A DNA stretch of 64,000 nt from Mercurialis annua (Eukaryota; Streptophyta; Magnoliopsida; Malpighiales; Euphorbiaceae), in NCBI RefSeq assembly GCF_937616625.2, contig NC_065573.1, positions 20,847,001 to 20,911,000 of the forward strand, given 5' to 3'. The position numbers and the translations under genes were made by a program. Shown one piece after another: positions 22,342 through 33,760 of this stretch. Numbering within the stretch: the first letter of the stretch is position 1; each line of letters opens with the position of its first letter. The notes below the pieces were generated by a model. That model saw only the letters and a list, made by a program, of their open reading frames with translations, had not been told where the DNA came from and ran no database searches.

Positions 22342-22597
22342 GGCTTAATCACCAAAAAATGCCAAACCTATATATTTTGCGTCAATTATAGTCAAACCTT
22401 TAAAATCACCAGATTTAGCCAAACCTTATATGTTCTTCTTTTTTAGCCATTTTTGAATCGAACCGGTTTTTCTGACACCGTGTCGTCCACGTCACCGCCA
22501 ACTAAGCAATTGGCTGGCATGAGCTGAAATATTTAAATAAGGTTTGGCTATAAATGACACAAAAAAATAGGTTTGGTATTTTTTGGGTGATTAAACC
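22342..22597. mobile_element. Foldback element family F2, copy 1
   Basis: A 256-bp palindrome starts GGCTTAATCACCAAAAAATG and ends GGGTGATTAAACC. The central part (AACCGGTTTTTCTGACACC, CCACGTCACCGCC) matches the copy at 23594-23857 in reverse orientation. No convincing target duplication (5 of 9 flanking bases match), so it is probably older. Confidence 0.7.
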
Positions 22598-22877
22598 TAA
22601 TTTTAAATTCAAGCCAATTTTTAAATTTAATAATTAGTAAATTAATTATATCATTTATGAAATTTATATATATTTAAAAATTATTCATATTTTCTATTTA
22701 ATACTAATTAAAATTAATTTAATTTTTTTTATTAAACCTAATTAAATCTAATAAATTTATATTATAATATATTTTTAATGAATATGTAATTAAAAAAATA
22801 GATTAATGTATTACTTAAAAATTAATATTGAATTAAATTTGGTGAAAGGGTTTAATGTTCATGACGATTTTGAACTT

Positions 22878-22985
22878 TTTTTTTGATAATTGGGGGAGGG
22901 GGGAGCGCTTGTGAGAGGAATTGAACCCACGACCTTGACGGTTTGCTGTCCAGCGCTTATACCATTTGAGCTATAGCTCGTTGGT
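22878..22985 (-). mobile_element. tRNA-derived SINE, second family, copy 1
   Basis: Read on the minus strand it begins near GAGCTATAGCTCAAATGGTA (A-box-like), has GTGGGTTCAATTCC (B box) and ends CCAATTATCAAAAAAAA. Flanks ATGA(C/T)GATTTTGAACTT at 22861-22877 and 22986-23002 form a 17-base duplication with one mismatch. A relative on the plus strand lies at 35196-35299. About 108 bp, close to the size of the tRNA-like head alone plus a short tail. A true tRNA gene is unlikely because the acceptor arm cannot form and an A-run follows. Confidence 0.78.
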
Positions 22986-23304
22986 ATGATGATTTTGAAC
23001 TTGATTTATTATTTTTAATGTTGTTGAGATCTTTTTATAACTGGGTTTAGGTAATAAATAAAATAGTTATGTGTAAATTAAGGTAAGTTTTTGGTTATGC
23101 CGAATAAAATGACATATGCGTTTATAACATCATGATATATATTGATTATACCACAATAAACTTCACTTTTTAAAGAAAAAAAAAGAGAAAATAATTACAC
23201 TCGTCCTTTAAATAAGCAATCTATTCAGTGATTATTTTTATCTTTATGTGTGTATAGTTAAATTATAAACAATATCGTATGTTTGTTGTGTATATTACTC
23301 TCAA

Positions 23305-23326
23305 ATTGTTCGTCGACGAACAATTG
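23305..23326. other. 22-bp perfect palindrome
   Basis: A perfect inverted repeat without spacer is centred between 23315 and 23316 on GTCGAC, with arms AATTGTTCGTC. It is GC-richer in its centre than its surroundings. It may be a remnant of a foldback tip or a protein-binding site. Confidence 0.6.
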
Positions 23327-23593
23327 GGTCTCAAACGACGGCTGTGTCAAAGAACTGACCACTGGAATATAAAAAAAATAAATTTTAAGATGAATATGAC
23401 ATTTTTTGTTTTTAATAGAATTTAAATTAATTATATATCAATCAAATATGTAAAAAATATTTATTAGAATTATTTAAATTTAATAAAAATAAATAAATCA
23501 ATTTTAATTAGCGTTAAATAAAAATATTATTTTTTAAATATATAAATTTTATTATAATATAATTAATCATTTAATTATTTAATTTTAAAATTA

Positions 23594-23857
23594 GTTTTAT
23601 TCACCAAAAAAAATACCAAAACTATGCATTTTGTGTCAGTTATAGCCAAATCTTATTTAAATATTTCAGCTGTCATGCCAGACAATTGCTTAGTTGGCGG
23701 TGACGTGGATGACATGGTGTCAGAAAAACCGGTTCAATTCAAAAATGGCTAAAAAAGAAACATAACATATAAGGTTAGGCTAAATCTGGTGATTTTTAAA
23801 GGTTTTGCTATAATTGACACAAGACGTATGAGTTTGGTATTTTTTGGTGATTAAGCC
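23594..23857. mobile_element. Foldback element family F2, copy 2 (inverted relative to copy 1)
   Basis: A 264-bp palindrome ends GGTGATTAAGCC; the left end has decayed to GTTTTATTCACC. Interior blocks (GGCGGTGACGTGGATGACA, AAAACCGGTTCAATTC) are the complement of copy 1. Flanking bases match at 7 of 9 positions (TTAAAATTA and TAAAAATAA), a weak target duplication. Confidence 0.7.
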
Positions 23858-25127
23858 TAAAAATAAAGGGCTAAATTATTGAATTTTTTTAGAAAAAGAG
23901 ACTAAAATAGTGAGAAAGTAAAATAGAGGAACAAAATTGTGGACCATGTTGCTGAATTTTAACAGTAAAATTATAATAGAACAACTTAGATTGTTTACAC
24001 TATTGAGAAGAATGCATCATATCATTTGTAATTTGCTCTCAAAGAAATGTCACCATCTATTCAACCTTATATACCTTCAACTAATTAAGCTTTCTACCAA
24101 AGGAAAAATAAAATAAAATAAATTAAGCACTATATCCATCATTTTTGTTTATATTTTATCCTCTATTAAATTAATTTTGAGTTGTCATTTATCTTAGATT
24201 TATCATGTATTAAATCAATAATTTTCTTTTTGTTCCTTTTACTCTACTTTTTGCCTCAGTTTCTTTTAAGTTTTAAATTTTCTATAGGATTTGTTGGTTC
24301 TTAAGTCTAAGTGTGCAAAAACTGAACCAAACTAAATACCAAACAGAACACATAAATTTATTAGATTTAAAATAATTAAAAAATTCGATCTTAGGGGTAA
24401 AAAAATTTCAATTCACTTTTGATGCAAACAAAATTGAAAAAGCTGAACCAAACCGAAAATCAAACTAACTGATTCGATTTTAAAAATATAAAATTCTTAT
24501 AAAATTGATTCAACTCTACCTTCAAAAATTTAAAATTTTAATTTAGTTTGGTTCGATTTAAACAAAATAGACACCTTAACCTTAATAACTAAAGAGTACC
24601 CTAGCTTATATTCAGCATGCGCATAGAAAAACAACACAAAAAAAAATCATAATATAAAAAAAGTTAATAATATCCTACCCACTAGTAAAATAAAATAGCT
24701 CAGAAATTTAATAAGTTAGTGCATGCGTGTAGAAAACATCACATAGCACTAAGGCAATATTTTTCTTATTTCCTAAAAGCTCAACTAAAATATGCATTGT
24801 TCATCCTCTCAGTATCTTTAGTGGGTCAATCATTTCATTCTCTCCACAAAAAATTTGTATTTTTCTCTAAGACATTACCACTTACAACACCATGTTCTTT
24901 CTTTAAACTGCTAGTCTACCATTTGCACTATTTTTTTTACCAACAAATACCTTTCAAATGCAGTTGAAGAAAATCAGAGCTGTTTTTGAACTCCAACTAA
25001 TTGCCCAATTGGGTTATCATGGCATGGACCACAAAAATTAGGACATACTTAAGACCTAACTGATGTGCATATAGGTCAATAGACAGTCACAACAAGGTAT
25101 TAGGACAGGCACTGATCATAAATGAAA

Positions 25128-25367
25128 GGATAATTGCAAAATGAATCATAATTTTAGCATTTTTTTGTAATTTTATTATAACACGAACTTCTACAAAAAT
25201 TATTATATCACCGTTCCACCGTCCACGTCAGCATATTTCTATTGGAAAAATGTTTGGTAGTTCGAATTGAAAAAAATGGTAGTTTATATTTTAAATTGAC
25301 AAGATTAAAAGTTCGTGTTAAAATTACAAAACATGCTAAAATTTATAAACTTATCTTGAAATTATCC
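25128..25367. mobile_element. Foldback Mutator-type MITE, imperfect target duplication
   Basis: A 240-bp element from GGATAATTGCAA to TTGAAATTATCC, with pairing arms (ACACGAACTT / AAGTTCGTGT). Flanks ATAAATGAAA (25118-25127) and CTAAATGGAA (25368-25377) match at 8 of 10. No coding capacity. Confidence 0.65.
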
Positions 25368-25377
25368 CTAAATGGAA

Positions 25378-26480
25378 AGGCGAATAATTTAAAGTGAAAT
25401 TGCTAGGGATACAGCAAAAATTTTATTTAACAAAATCACTATTTTTTATTTAGAAAAGAAGAAATATACACATATTAATAGGATCAGTGGTTTTGGCAAA
25501 CTAAAACATCTTACTCTGGAAATAGCGACATGGTGACACCGTTATTGTTATGACACCTCTAATAAACATACTAACTAAGTAATTGCACATCTTAAACTAT
25601 ATTCACAGCATCTGGAGAAAAAATTGCTCTGATGATTATAAACATCTGATCAGATCGCCTAAAATAATAACTAACTGTTAAATTTCATTGATGTAATTCC
25701 CTGGAAATTCGATAATAAGTCCATATGTTTCATGATTCGTAATGTCTTTAGCAATAGTAGCAATTAAGTTGGTCCATTTGCACCAGAAAATGAGACTCCT
25801 CAGCAAATAAAACTACTCAATCCAATATCCAATGCATTTAATCAGGATGGCTAATCAAATGGCTATGAACATGTATTTAATCAGGATCTTATGTAAAATG
25901 AAAGAGGAAAAAGAAGTGTTTTCCGGCAACTAACCTTATTTGCCATATCCAATGCATGTTGATGATGTTACTGCATGAAGAATCAGATAGTCAATGTTGT
26001 TGTACAAATTGCAGTCAACCAGATCCATGGTGCACTAGTGGTCAGCCACTTAGGTGGTCCAACAAAATCTAGCTAATCCTCCACCGTAAAAATTGGGATT
26101 TGGCAATAATCCACTTAAACATAACTCCTGCAAATGGTTTATAGTTAACTGTATCAATTATCATAAAAAGATAAGAACTCAATAACCCACTCATAATAAC
26201 TAAAAGTTGACAGTATAAAGTTGGTGCTGTACAGTATAAAACACTAGCCAATAAAGATGTAATTATCATGCTTTTCACCTTTGTAATATAAATTACTTCC
26301 TTATAATCCTGCTAATCATGCATTTTACTTATTACCGACTCACCAATCCGATTTGATACCTAAAGAGGTCGGTTTTGAAATTCAAAAGTGAATGATTTCT
26401 TGAATGAGCAAATCATGACTCACAAGCCATTTAGTTGCTAGTCTAGCTTATACAATCGCAAAAATCAACATATGTGGGCC
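25378..26480. other. AT-rich spacer
   Basis: No gene or repeat structure that I can support; short frames such as 26278-26069 (-) lack motifs. Confidence 0.4.
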
Positions 26481-27254
26481 TAGGGGTGAACAAATAGTTG
26501 GTTCGGTTAGATACCGACCTATTTAACTAAAACCAACCGATTTAACTAAAACTGATTTAGCCAAATTACTTTATCTCTTGAACCGATTCGACCAAATTAA
26601 CCGAAACCGAATTAATCAAAATTCGAGAATATAAATCAAGCCGATCGAATTAGTCGGTGAATTTGGTTAAATCAATAAAGGGTTAATTTCTAAAAAAATC
26701 ACGAACTTTACACGAAGTTTCATTTTAATCATGACCTTTAAAAGTTGTCATTTAAAGGCACGAACTTTCATTTTATTTCAAATCTATCACCAAAGTAAAA
26801 TTCGGTGTATTTTATCTGACTAAAAATTTTTAATCCTAAATACTCTAACCGAAAGATAATAAGATTTGATGTTGATTAATAACTTGGGTCTTTCATTAAT
26901 GATTTAGTGAAGAATTTAGTTAATAAAAATACACTGAAATGATGAATTTGAAACAAAATGAAAGTTTGTGCCTTTAAATGGCAACTTTTAAAGGTCATGA
27001 TTAAAATGAAATTTCGTGTAAAGTTCGTGATTTTTTTAAGAATTAACCCATCAATAAATAATAAAGAATAACAATTTAAAATTCAAAAAAAAATCTGGTT
27101 AATTCGGTTAACCGAATTTTTTAATTCTCTCAACTTTTACCTAACCAAAAAATTTATTAACCGAACCAAACTAACTGAACTAACCGAAAACTTTATCCAA
27201 ATTAACCAAAATTGATATGTTAATTCAGCTTAACTGAATTTTTGCTCACCCCTA
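26481..27254. mobile_element. hAT-like element carrying a nested foldback insertion
   Basis: Ends TAGGGGTGAACAAATAG and complement of TTAGGGGTGAGCAAAAA are inverted repeats of the TAGGGGTG...CACCCCTA kind typical of non-autonomous hAT elements. The body is rich in GGTTCGGTT/AACCGAA words. Flanking bases (TATGTGGGCC | ATGGGGACC) resemble each other at 7 of 9 positions, so the expected 8-bp duplication is decayed. A Mutator-type foldback at 26680-27049 sits inside it. The right end is 178 bp upstream of the PADRE-protein start codon. Confidence 0.65.
26680..27049. mobile_element. Foldback Mutator-type MITE nested in the hAT-like element
   Basis: A 370-bp palindrome with long near-perfect arms: GGGTTAATTTCTAAAAAAAT at the left, complement at the right, and inner blocks ACGAACTTTACACGAA / TTCGTGTAAAGTTCGT. 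Perfect 9-bp flanks ATCAATAAA at 26671-26679 and 27050-27058. The long, well-matched arms could fold into a hairpin of about 100 paired bases if transcribed. Confidence 0.85.
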
Positions 27255-27332
27255 ATGGGGACCTACATAAAAGATAAAGGGCGTGTCTGTAATATATGGA
27301 ATATCAGAAGGGCATATCAAAAGCCAGTTTTC

Positions 27333-27341
27333 ATATAAATA
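27333..27341 (+). promoter_or_regulatory. Probable TATA box of the PADRE-protein gene
   Basis: ATATAAATA lies 92 bp before the start codon at 27433, a usual plant distance for TATA, leader and ATG. The nested hAT/foldback insertion ends only 79 bp upstream of it. Confidence 0.5.
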
Positions 27342-27432
27342 CTCCACATCTCTAACCCCAACCCCCAGCATTTCAGAAAGCAATTTCTTAACTTTAACAT
27401 AATTTTTCATCAAGCTATCTATAACATAAACA

Positions 27433-27906
27433 ATGGGAAACTGCATAGTTCTGCAAGAAAAGGTAATCAAAGTCATCAAATCAGATGGGAAGATTCTTGA
27501 ATATAAAGCACCAATCAAAGTTCAGCAAGTTTTATCAGATTTTTCCGGTCATGCAATATCTAATTCACTTCAGGATTTGCAGCATCTCTTACCAGAAACC
27601 AAACTGCACGGTGGTAGCTTCTACTATCTTGTACCTCTGCCTTTACCATCTGTACAAGCTAAGAAGAAAGTAAGATTTTCAATTCCAGAAGAGGAACATA
27701 AACAAGAAACTGGAGTTGTTAGAATTAAATTGGTCATAAGTAAGCAAGAACTGCAAGAAATTCTGCAAAAGGGAGGAGTTTCTGTTAATAACATGGTTTC
27801 TCAGCTTCAGAGTCAGCAGAAGGTTCAGATAGTTGATACATCTGATAATGATGATAATAATAAAAATTGGAAGCCTGTATTAGAAAGCATACCAGAAGTA
27901 GACTAG
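27433..27906 (+). CDS. PADRE (DUF4228) domain protein
   Basis: A single-exon gene of 157 residues. The N-terminus MGNC is a classical N-myristoylation start with a Cys that could be palmitoylated, pointing to membrane attachment. It continues with the family pattern: KVIKSDGKILEYKAPIKV, VLSDFSGHAISNS, LPETKLHGGSFYYLVPL, then an acidic, Asp/Asn-rich disordered tail (DTSDNDDNNKN). PADRE proteins are plant-specific and many are induced by pathogens or abiotic stress; biochemical function is not known. The whole gene is intact. Its promoter space between a TATA-like box and the nested transposons is short, so transposon insertion may have altered regulation. Confidence 0.88.
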   Translation: MGNCIVLQEKVIKVIKSDGKILEYKAPIKVQQVLSDFSGHAISNSLQDLQHLLPETKLHGGSFYYLVPLPLPSVQAKKKVRFSIPEEEHKQETGVVRIKLVISKQELQEILQKGGVSVNNMVSQLQSQQKVQIVDTSDNDDNNKNWKPVLESIPEVD

Positions 27907-30319
27907 TAAAACATGAATTAAGTTTAAACAAACAACAGATAGTGTATACCAAAAGATACTGGAATTATGCAGTTTAACCTGTGTTCTCGACACAAGTGTT
28001 ATCATGTTTTCTTGCTTTGAAATCAATAGAATCTGCAGCTAACATATCAACCAAATCAATTATTAACATTCAAATTATAACTTATTTCAACATTTTTGTG
28101 TTTGAGCCTTAATGAAAGGGTGCGTAATCCTAGTATAAACCAAATAAGAACAGCTTGAAATGAGTGAAAGGGAAAAAATGAGAAATAAAAGCTTTAAGGG
28201 ATGACCTAATAATAATTAAAAAACATCATTAACCTTCGCAAATTAAGCAGTTAAATCCAATTCTTTTCATTTTCATTTCCGATCAAAAATTCACTTGATA
28301 TTACAATCATATCTTTCAGTACTCTTATCTCCAAGTAGCTTATATGGTTTATCAGATTTGACATCCATATACTATTAGGAAATGGAGTTCATGCTGCATC
28401 AACTCTTTCTCATAGAGTTAGGCTGAACAGCTCAGGCGTATTATTCAATCAAGTAATACAAACTCAGTTTATTGAAAAGCATGCAAATATTAACTACTAA
28501 ATTATACACAAATACATGAAACCAAATCAACTGAATCATTGGAAAATCTTCACTCATGAATTGTTCACTAGGCCAAGAATTGGTATTACAATCTAAACCT
28601 GAGAGCCAAACAAACTTCTAGTTTCACATTACAGAAACAATTTTTCCAAGAATCAAACATTACCATGCTGAATTTGATAGCAAGATGAATTTAAAATGTC
28701 ATAAACTAACCGATAAGAAGCAGTCCAACACCTGCCAGGTCATAGAAAAGCTTTAAGAAATAAAAGGGTATAGTTGTCTCTTTAATAATGATGTTATGGA
28801 TTGAAATTTTTTATTTTTCTAAGTGATCATGATGATAAATAAAATCTTCCATCCAAAATGTAAACCATCAAGGACAAGGATTGTTCCACAGTGCCTTAGT
28901 TCCTACCGTGATGGCAAGGGTGACATAGCTTATTAACATTTGCACTTGATGTATTAACTAACAGGACAACTAACATCACACCAATGTAGATATAAAAATA
29001 AAGTGGATAAAGTTTGCTTGCACCAAGCTTAAGAATTGATTTGTGTCAAAAGTGTGCAACATCTGCTACAACCTACTTTAACTCCCATAACACAAAGAAA
29101 GATTGTTGCAAACCTAAGGGACATTTCTAACAGTCTAGATAAACCGCAAAAAGGGTACCTTATAAAGTCAAACTATACAACAAATAATCATGCATTCTCA
29201 ATAAGAATTGAATAACAAATATTTTTTTATTATCATACGCATCTCTCCAATGAAGAATCTCATAGGGCGGTCACATTTTCAAACTCCACTATCTTCATCA
29301 TCCACTATGAGGATCGGTGGTTCACTAACATGACATGATTAAGGTCTAGCAAAAATCCCCAATATGAAGGAATTATACGATACAGATATAGTTTCTGCAG
29401 TATATTAGGCAGCATGTTTCCTGTAATGAATTGTAGAATGTCATGAGCCTGTCCTCCATCAAAAATGAAAAATCTAAACCAATCTTGCTGCCTAAAATAA
29501 TAAAAAAAACACTTTGATTTAGTAGCATAGTTCCTTGAGGAAAGAAAAAGGCAGCCAAAAATGGTTAAAGTTGATTCTCTGGAAAGGCTACGAAAGCAAG
29601 AGTATCATCTCAAACCAGAATAAAAACAAAATTGCTTGAAAAAATGGGGAAAACAAGTTCATTTTAAACCAAACTTCGGTCTAAATATTTCTGAAATATT
29701 CTTGAAAATGTCTTTAATACTTCCTTACCAGTTCCGCTTTTCAGAGCTCAGTAAAAATTAATCTTGCAGGTTTGGCGCTAATGAAACTATAATAGCTTTA
29801 CCATCAGAAGACCTTCTCTTGAACAATGGACTAAAACTGATTTGAGCATATGTAAATCTGTACTCATTACAGTGTGACCCAAGGTTAGCAGAGATATTGG
29901 ATTTAAATTCCACTTCTCATCTTTGTAAAATGTTTAATGGCTAATACTGTCCCTTCACAAATTAACTCTGGATCTTATACCAAGCAGCACAGCACAAAAG
30001 AAAAACAAGCTTAATATTGATTTGGCCAGAGTATAAGGGTTTCAATTCAGATGCCTTGTACTAATTAATTTACATGTGAGAAATTCATATGCAATAATAA
30101 TATGACAATATATAATACCAATTTAATCTATTGTATTATAATGATTAAAATTCTTATTCTGTATTGAAATGTAATGGAATAATTCTCACGAACTTTATAT
30201 AGACAAGTGATATAACCAATTTCATTTACATGATATACCCATGAAGTTGTATATATTCAATTGTACACAGCAAAATAGAATCAGCTTACTGTATACTTCC
30301 AGATTCTATAATTAAATAG
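27907..30319. other. Intergenic region between PADRE gene and SOUL gene 3' end
   Basis: No gene is seen in ~2.4 kb. Base composition is less extreme than in the transposon-rich part. Short frames (for example 29558-29373, -) lack motifs. The 3' untranslated regions of both neighbours should lie at its edges. Confidence 0.45.
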
Positions 30320-33112
30320 TTATTCTTCTTTCCTTTCGACTTCTAATGATATCTCATTACGTCGCTGAAATGGAAGCGTGAATGGAGGATTGTACTGCAA
30401 CCAAAATGACAGGGTAAAGCAAACCGGTATTTTTTGAACAAAAATTACCTAAGGGAAAAGACATGTGATTCAAAAATGAATGCTTCATTAGTATCCTATT
30501 AAATGATTAGCACCTGTGCAATTTCCACTGAAGCGCCCCTTTTAATCCTAAACTGATGATCATTTTTCAATGCATTTCGTAACTTCGATTCCCATTGTTT
30601 AACATCTTCATCGGTAACAAAACCTGAATCAAGTACAACATGGAGGTTATGGGGTTTTTTGTTATGCGCATAAAGTAAGGATAAATGTTAACTAATTATC
30701 TACAAATGCTGATTTACTAATAAATTCATTTGCAGGATATATTATGTTAGAGATAATACTATTGTTGAAGTCTCACGCTCACCTAAAAGCTTGAGTTATT
30801 GGGTGTATTGATATAATTTGATATGCTATCAGAGCCTCTACGATTAAAAAGTCAAGAGTTCAATTTTTGGCACCCCCATTTAATTATTTAAATGCATAAG
30901 TGGAGCGATGCTTGTTCACGCTTCAAGCCCAATGGACATTCGCTTGCAGGAGTGTATTAGAGATAATACTATTATTGGCGACTCACCTAACGGCTTAAAC
31001 TTTTAGGTAAATTGGTTATTTGACACATTAGATCAAGCTAGGATATTCACTATTATCACTCGAGAAGTACACCTTTTGACTTTTCTAAGCAATAGGCACA
31101 TAAGAATGACGACAAAGCTATGTTCTTTTACCAGAAGTTTCTTTCAACTCTCTGATAAGCTTGGGTAAGCAATTACTACCTCGAAATAAGGCAACCACAA
31201 AGATGGATGCAACTAATGACACTATTACAAATCTCCTAAATCAAAATATTCAGGCAGAAATCACAGAAATCATGTGAAGTCTTAATTTAGATTATTGTTT
31301 TAGCAGCCATTGACCCATCACAAACACCTCTACGGCAAAGGAACTTGCCAACTGAACTTGTAATTCAATTATAAACGGGTAATCATGTCAACAAAGCCCA
31401 GGATCTCTCAATCTATCCTAAAGGGCAAACCTGAAAATGCTAGAACTGCGATTATTTTCTTTGGCATTTCTTTTATCTTCACAGTTGTATCTTTAGGCAA
31501 TGGCAAATCAGCACCATACTTGGAAGGCATCACAAAGGACATCTTCCACTTATCCTGATCTTCCACCTAAGTAAGATTGTGAACACGTCAAATCACAGAT
31601 AAGAGCAAAGTATACTTCAAAAGTTGAGATAAGTTAAACACTTGCAAATACACCACTTTAATATAGATTAGCTCTTAAATAAATTATATGCTAGCAAATA
31701 GTTGCTATTTTAGTTCGTTCTTATGAATCTCAAAAAAATATGTTACAAAGCAACGATGGTCCTCCCTCCATTTCAAACTTCGGATTTCCAAGTTAAAATG
31801 ACTGGTATTAAACGGCTATCCACTTAGGGATCACAGTTTAATTTTAGTCTATGGAATTGAAATCTTCCTCCACTTTATGAGACCAAAAAATTTAGACAAA
31901 AATTTACGGTTATGAATATTCCTTCAAGAGATTTAAATAAATGACAAAAGTAGTAATTACACATTCTATCAGGCTGGAAATCGAGTAACAGAAAGATCTA
32001 CTGGTTTGATTAATCTGATAGCAGGATACAGTTCACCTCTATCTACAATATCATAGTGCAATTCAAGCGATAAAGAAAAAATTATAAGCCGGTATTGCAT
32101 TTAGAAAACATATGCCTTCGAAAGGCCATCAGCAGAAATCCATCCAGTAACTCACCTTCTTCGTTATCACAGGTGTTGTCATTTCCATTTTCTCTCCATC
32201 AGACTGAGCCTTACGTGTGAAAACAGGAGTAGTCATTTCCATTCGCTCCGTTTTTGTATTCTGGAACCCAAAATAGCAGTTAAATTAACATAAATATAAA
32301 TTTCAAAGGTCACAATTGATCAAATTGTGAGAGGAAACATATCCTAACTACCTTACCAAACAAGTACTCAGCTAAGACATTAAAAGACTGGGATGCACCA
32401 TTGAAATCGAATCCAGTCTTTCCAGGCATTATCGTCTCTGCTATAAAATAAGGCTATTAAGCCAACAACACAGAACGCGACATTAGTATGGCACCTTCTG
32501 AACAACAAGAATAGCAGAAGACTGAAAAGGAAATTAACATGAACATATTGATACCTCAACTTCTCTAATCTCATAACGGTCTCTCCTACTTAGCACTTTA
32601 TATTCCACTGTTTCGAGATCGGGAACTAGAAACAAAACAAGAAACACAAATGCACAAAATCAAAACCCTAACTACATTCAATTCAATAACAAAAACATTA
32701 GCAATACCTGCCATGAGTGCTTCCTCCAAATTCCGGCTCTCAAACCTCTTAGGAAATACATATTTCGCAGTCTCATTAGCCAAATCCAGCAAAACTGCAA
32801 TATTAAACAAACGAAATTTAAAGCTTAACATTAAGCTGATTAGAAATTCAATTAAAATGTAATAAGAACTTAACAAACTGAAAAGAAAGCTTAATAACAC
32901 TTGCGTCGCTGTGACACATTAGAGGCTTGAGAAGCGAGAGCAAATATGAGCGAGACGCGAGCTTCAGAGGCTGATGACGTGGCTTTCCTCGGAGATGGAG
33001 ATGCGGCGGCTCTGTTGGCGGAAATGGATTTAATTGCGGTGGTGAAGGAGGGTTTATTAGGGTTTGGTGGAGATTGAATAGGAAAAATCGGTGAAAGGTT
33101 GCAGAGAAGCAT
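30320..33112 (-). CDS. Plastid SOUL haem-binding protein, eight exons, one apparent frameshift
   Basis: Exons (-): 33112-32905, 32794-32708, 32625-32555, 32453-32352, 32261-32156, 31566-31431, 30623-30514, 30394-30320; about 297 residues. Exon 1 encodes a Ser/Pro/Arg-rich transit peptide and [12 protein letters not shown]. Later exons give [17 protein letters not shown], the SOUL domain ([39 protein letters not shown], two MEMTTPV motifs, [26 protein letters not shown]). SOUL proteins bind haem or related tetrapyrroles, here probably in the chloroplast. Intron 1 only keeps the frame if its donor is GC (GCAAGT at 32904-32899); the nearby GTGTTA donor leads to a stop. Exon 5 is 106 rather than 105 bases: a run of five A at 32220-32224 (+ strand) shifts the frame inside TPVF-TRK. 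This is either a real mutation or a base-calling error. Confidence 0.87.
30740..31020. repeat. Intronic repeat with duplicated TAGAGATAATACTATT block
   Basis: In SOUL intron 6, (G/A)TTAGAGATAATACTATT... near 30747 recurs near 30957, each followed by CTCACCTAA(A/C)(A/G)GCTT. Between them lie ATCAGAGCCTCTACGA and AAGAGTTCAATTT, the latter resembling a pol III B box. It looks like a mobile, tRNA-related sequence common in plant introns; class not certain. Confidence 0.4.
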
Positions 33113-33247
33113 TTTCCTTTTCGGTTTCTTTTGGCTCTCAAAAGTATACGTGTGGTTTAAATTTCAGTTGAAAAACGAATATCAGTTGAAAAAAAGGATA
33201 GAGTTTTCCCGGCAATTTTGAAGAATAAAGTAAAATAATATTTATTA

Positions 33248-33751
33248 GGCCTAATGTCATAAAAACCCCCGACCTTTTAGCCCCTTTTCAATCATACCCT
33301 GACGTTGCAAATTTGTCAATTTTACCCTATTTTGCATTTTTGTGTTTCAATTGTACCCTGAAAAATTAAATTAACGTCTTTTGCGTTTGGAAATTTGTTT
33401 AAAACATTCTACATGTCTCGCATATATTAATTGTATATTTTTAAAATTTATTTAAATTTAGTTAAATTAATTAAGAATTTAAATTAGTGTTAATTTGATT
33501 ATGGTTTTTAGTTAGTTTTTAAAAATAAAGGACTTATTTGTACTTTTTTGAATAAAAAAGAATTTAATTTCATGTTTAGACTTAATTAATTGAATGATTT
33601 CATCATTTAAGTAAAAAAATTAACAAAAATTAAAATATTAGGGTACAATTGAAAACGGAAAATTCAAAAGTGGGTAAAATTGACAAATTTTCAACGTCAG
33701 GGTAGAATTGAAAAAAAGTTTAAAGGTGAGGGGTTTTTGAGTGATTAGGCC
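33248..33751. mobile_element. Foldback Mutator-type MITE, 504 bp
   Basis: Ends GGCCTAATGTCATAAAAACC and complement ...TTTGAGTGATTAGGCC. Perfect 9-bp flanks TATTTATTA at 33239-33247 and 33752-33760. Arms include CAAATTTGTCAATTTTACCC paired with its complement near 33680. The middle 200 bp is AT-rich and unpaired. It lies 136 bp upstream of the SOUL start codon, within its likely promoter. Confidence 0.85.
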
Positions 33752-33760
33752 TATTTATTA

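Noticed and set aside
24300..24580. Third hAT-like element with GGTTCGGTT words
   Set aside because: Ends (TAAGTGTGCAAAAAC / CACCTTAA) match poorly and no target duplication was found.
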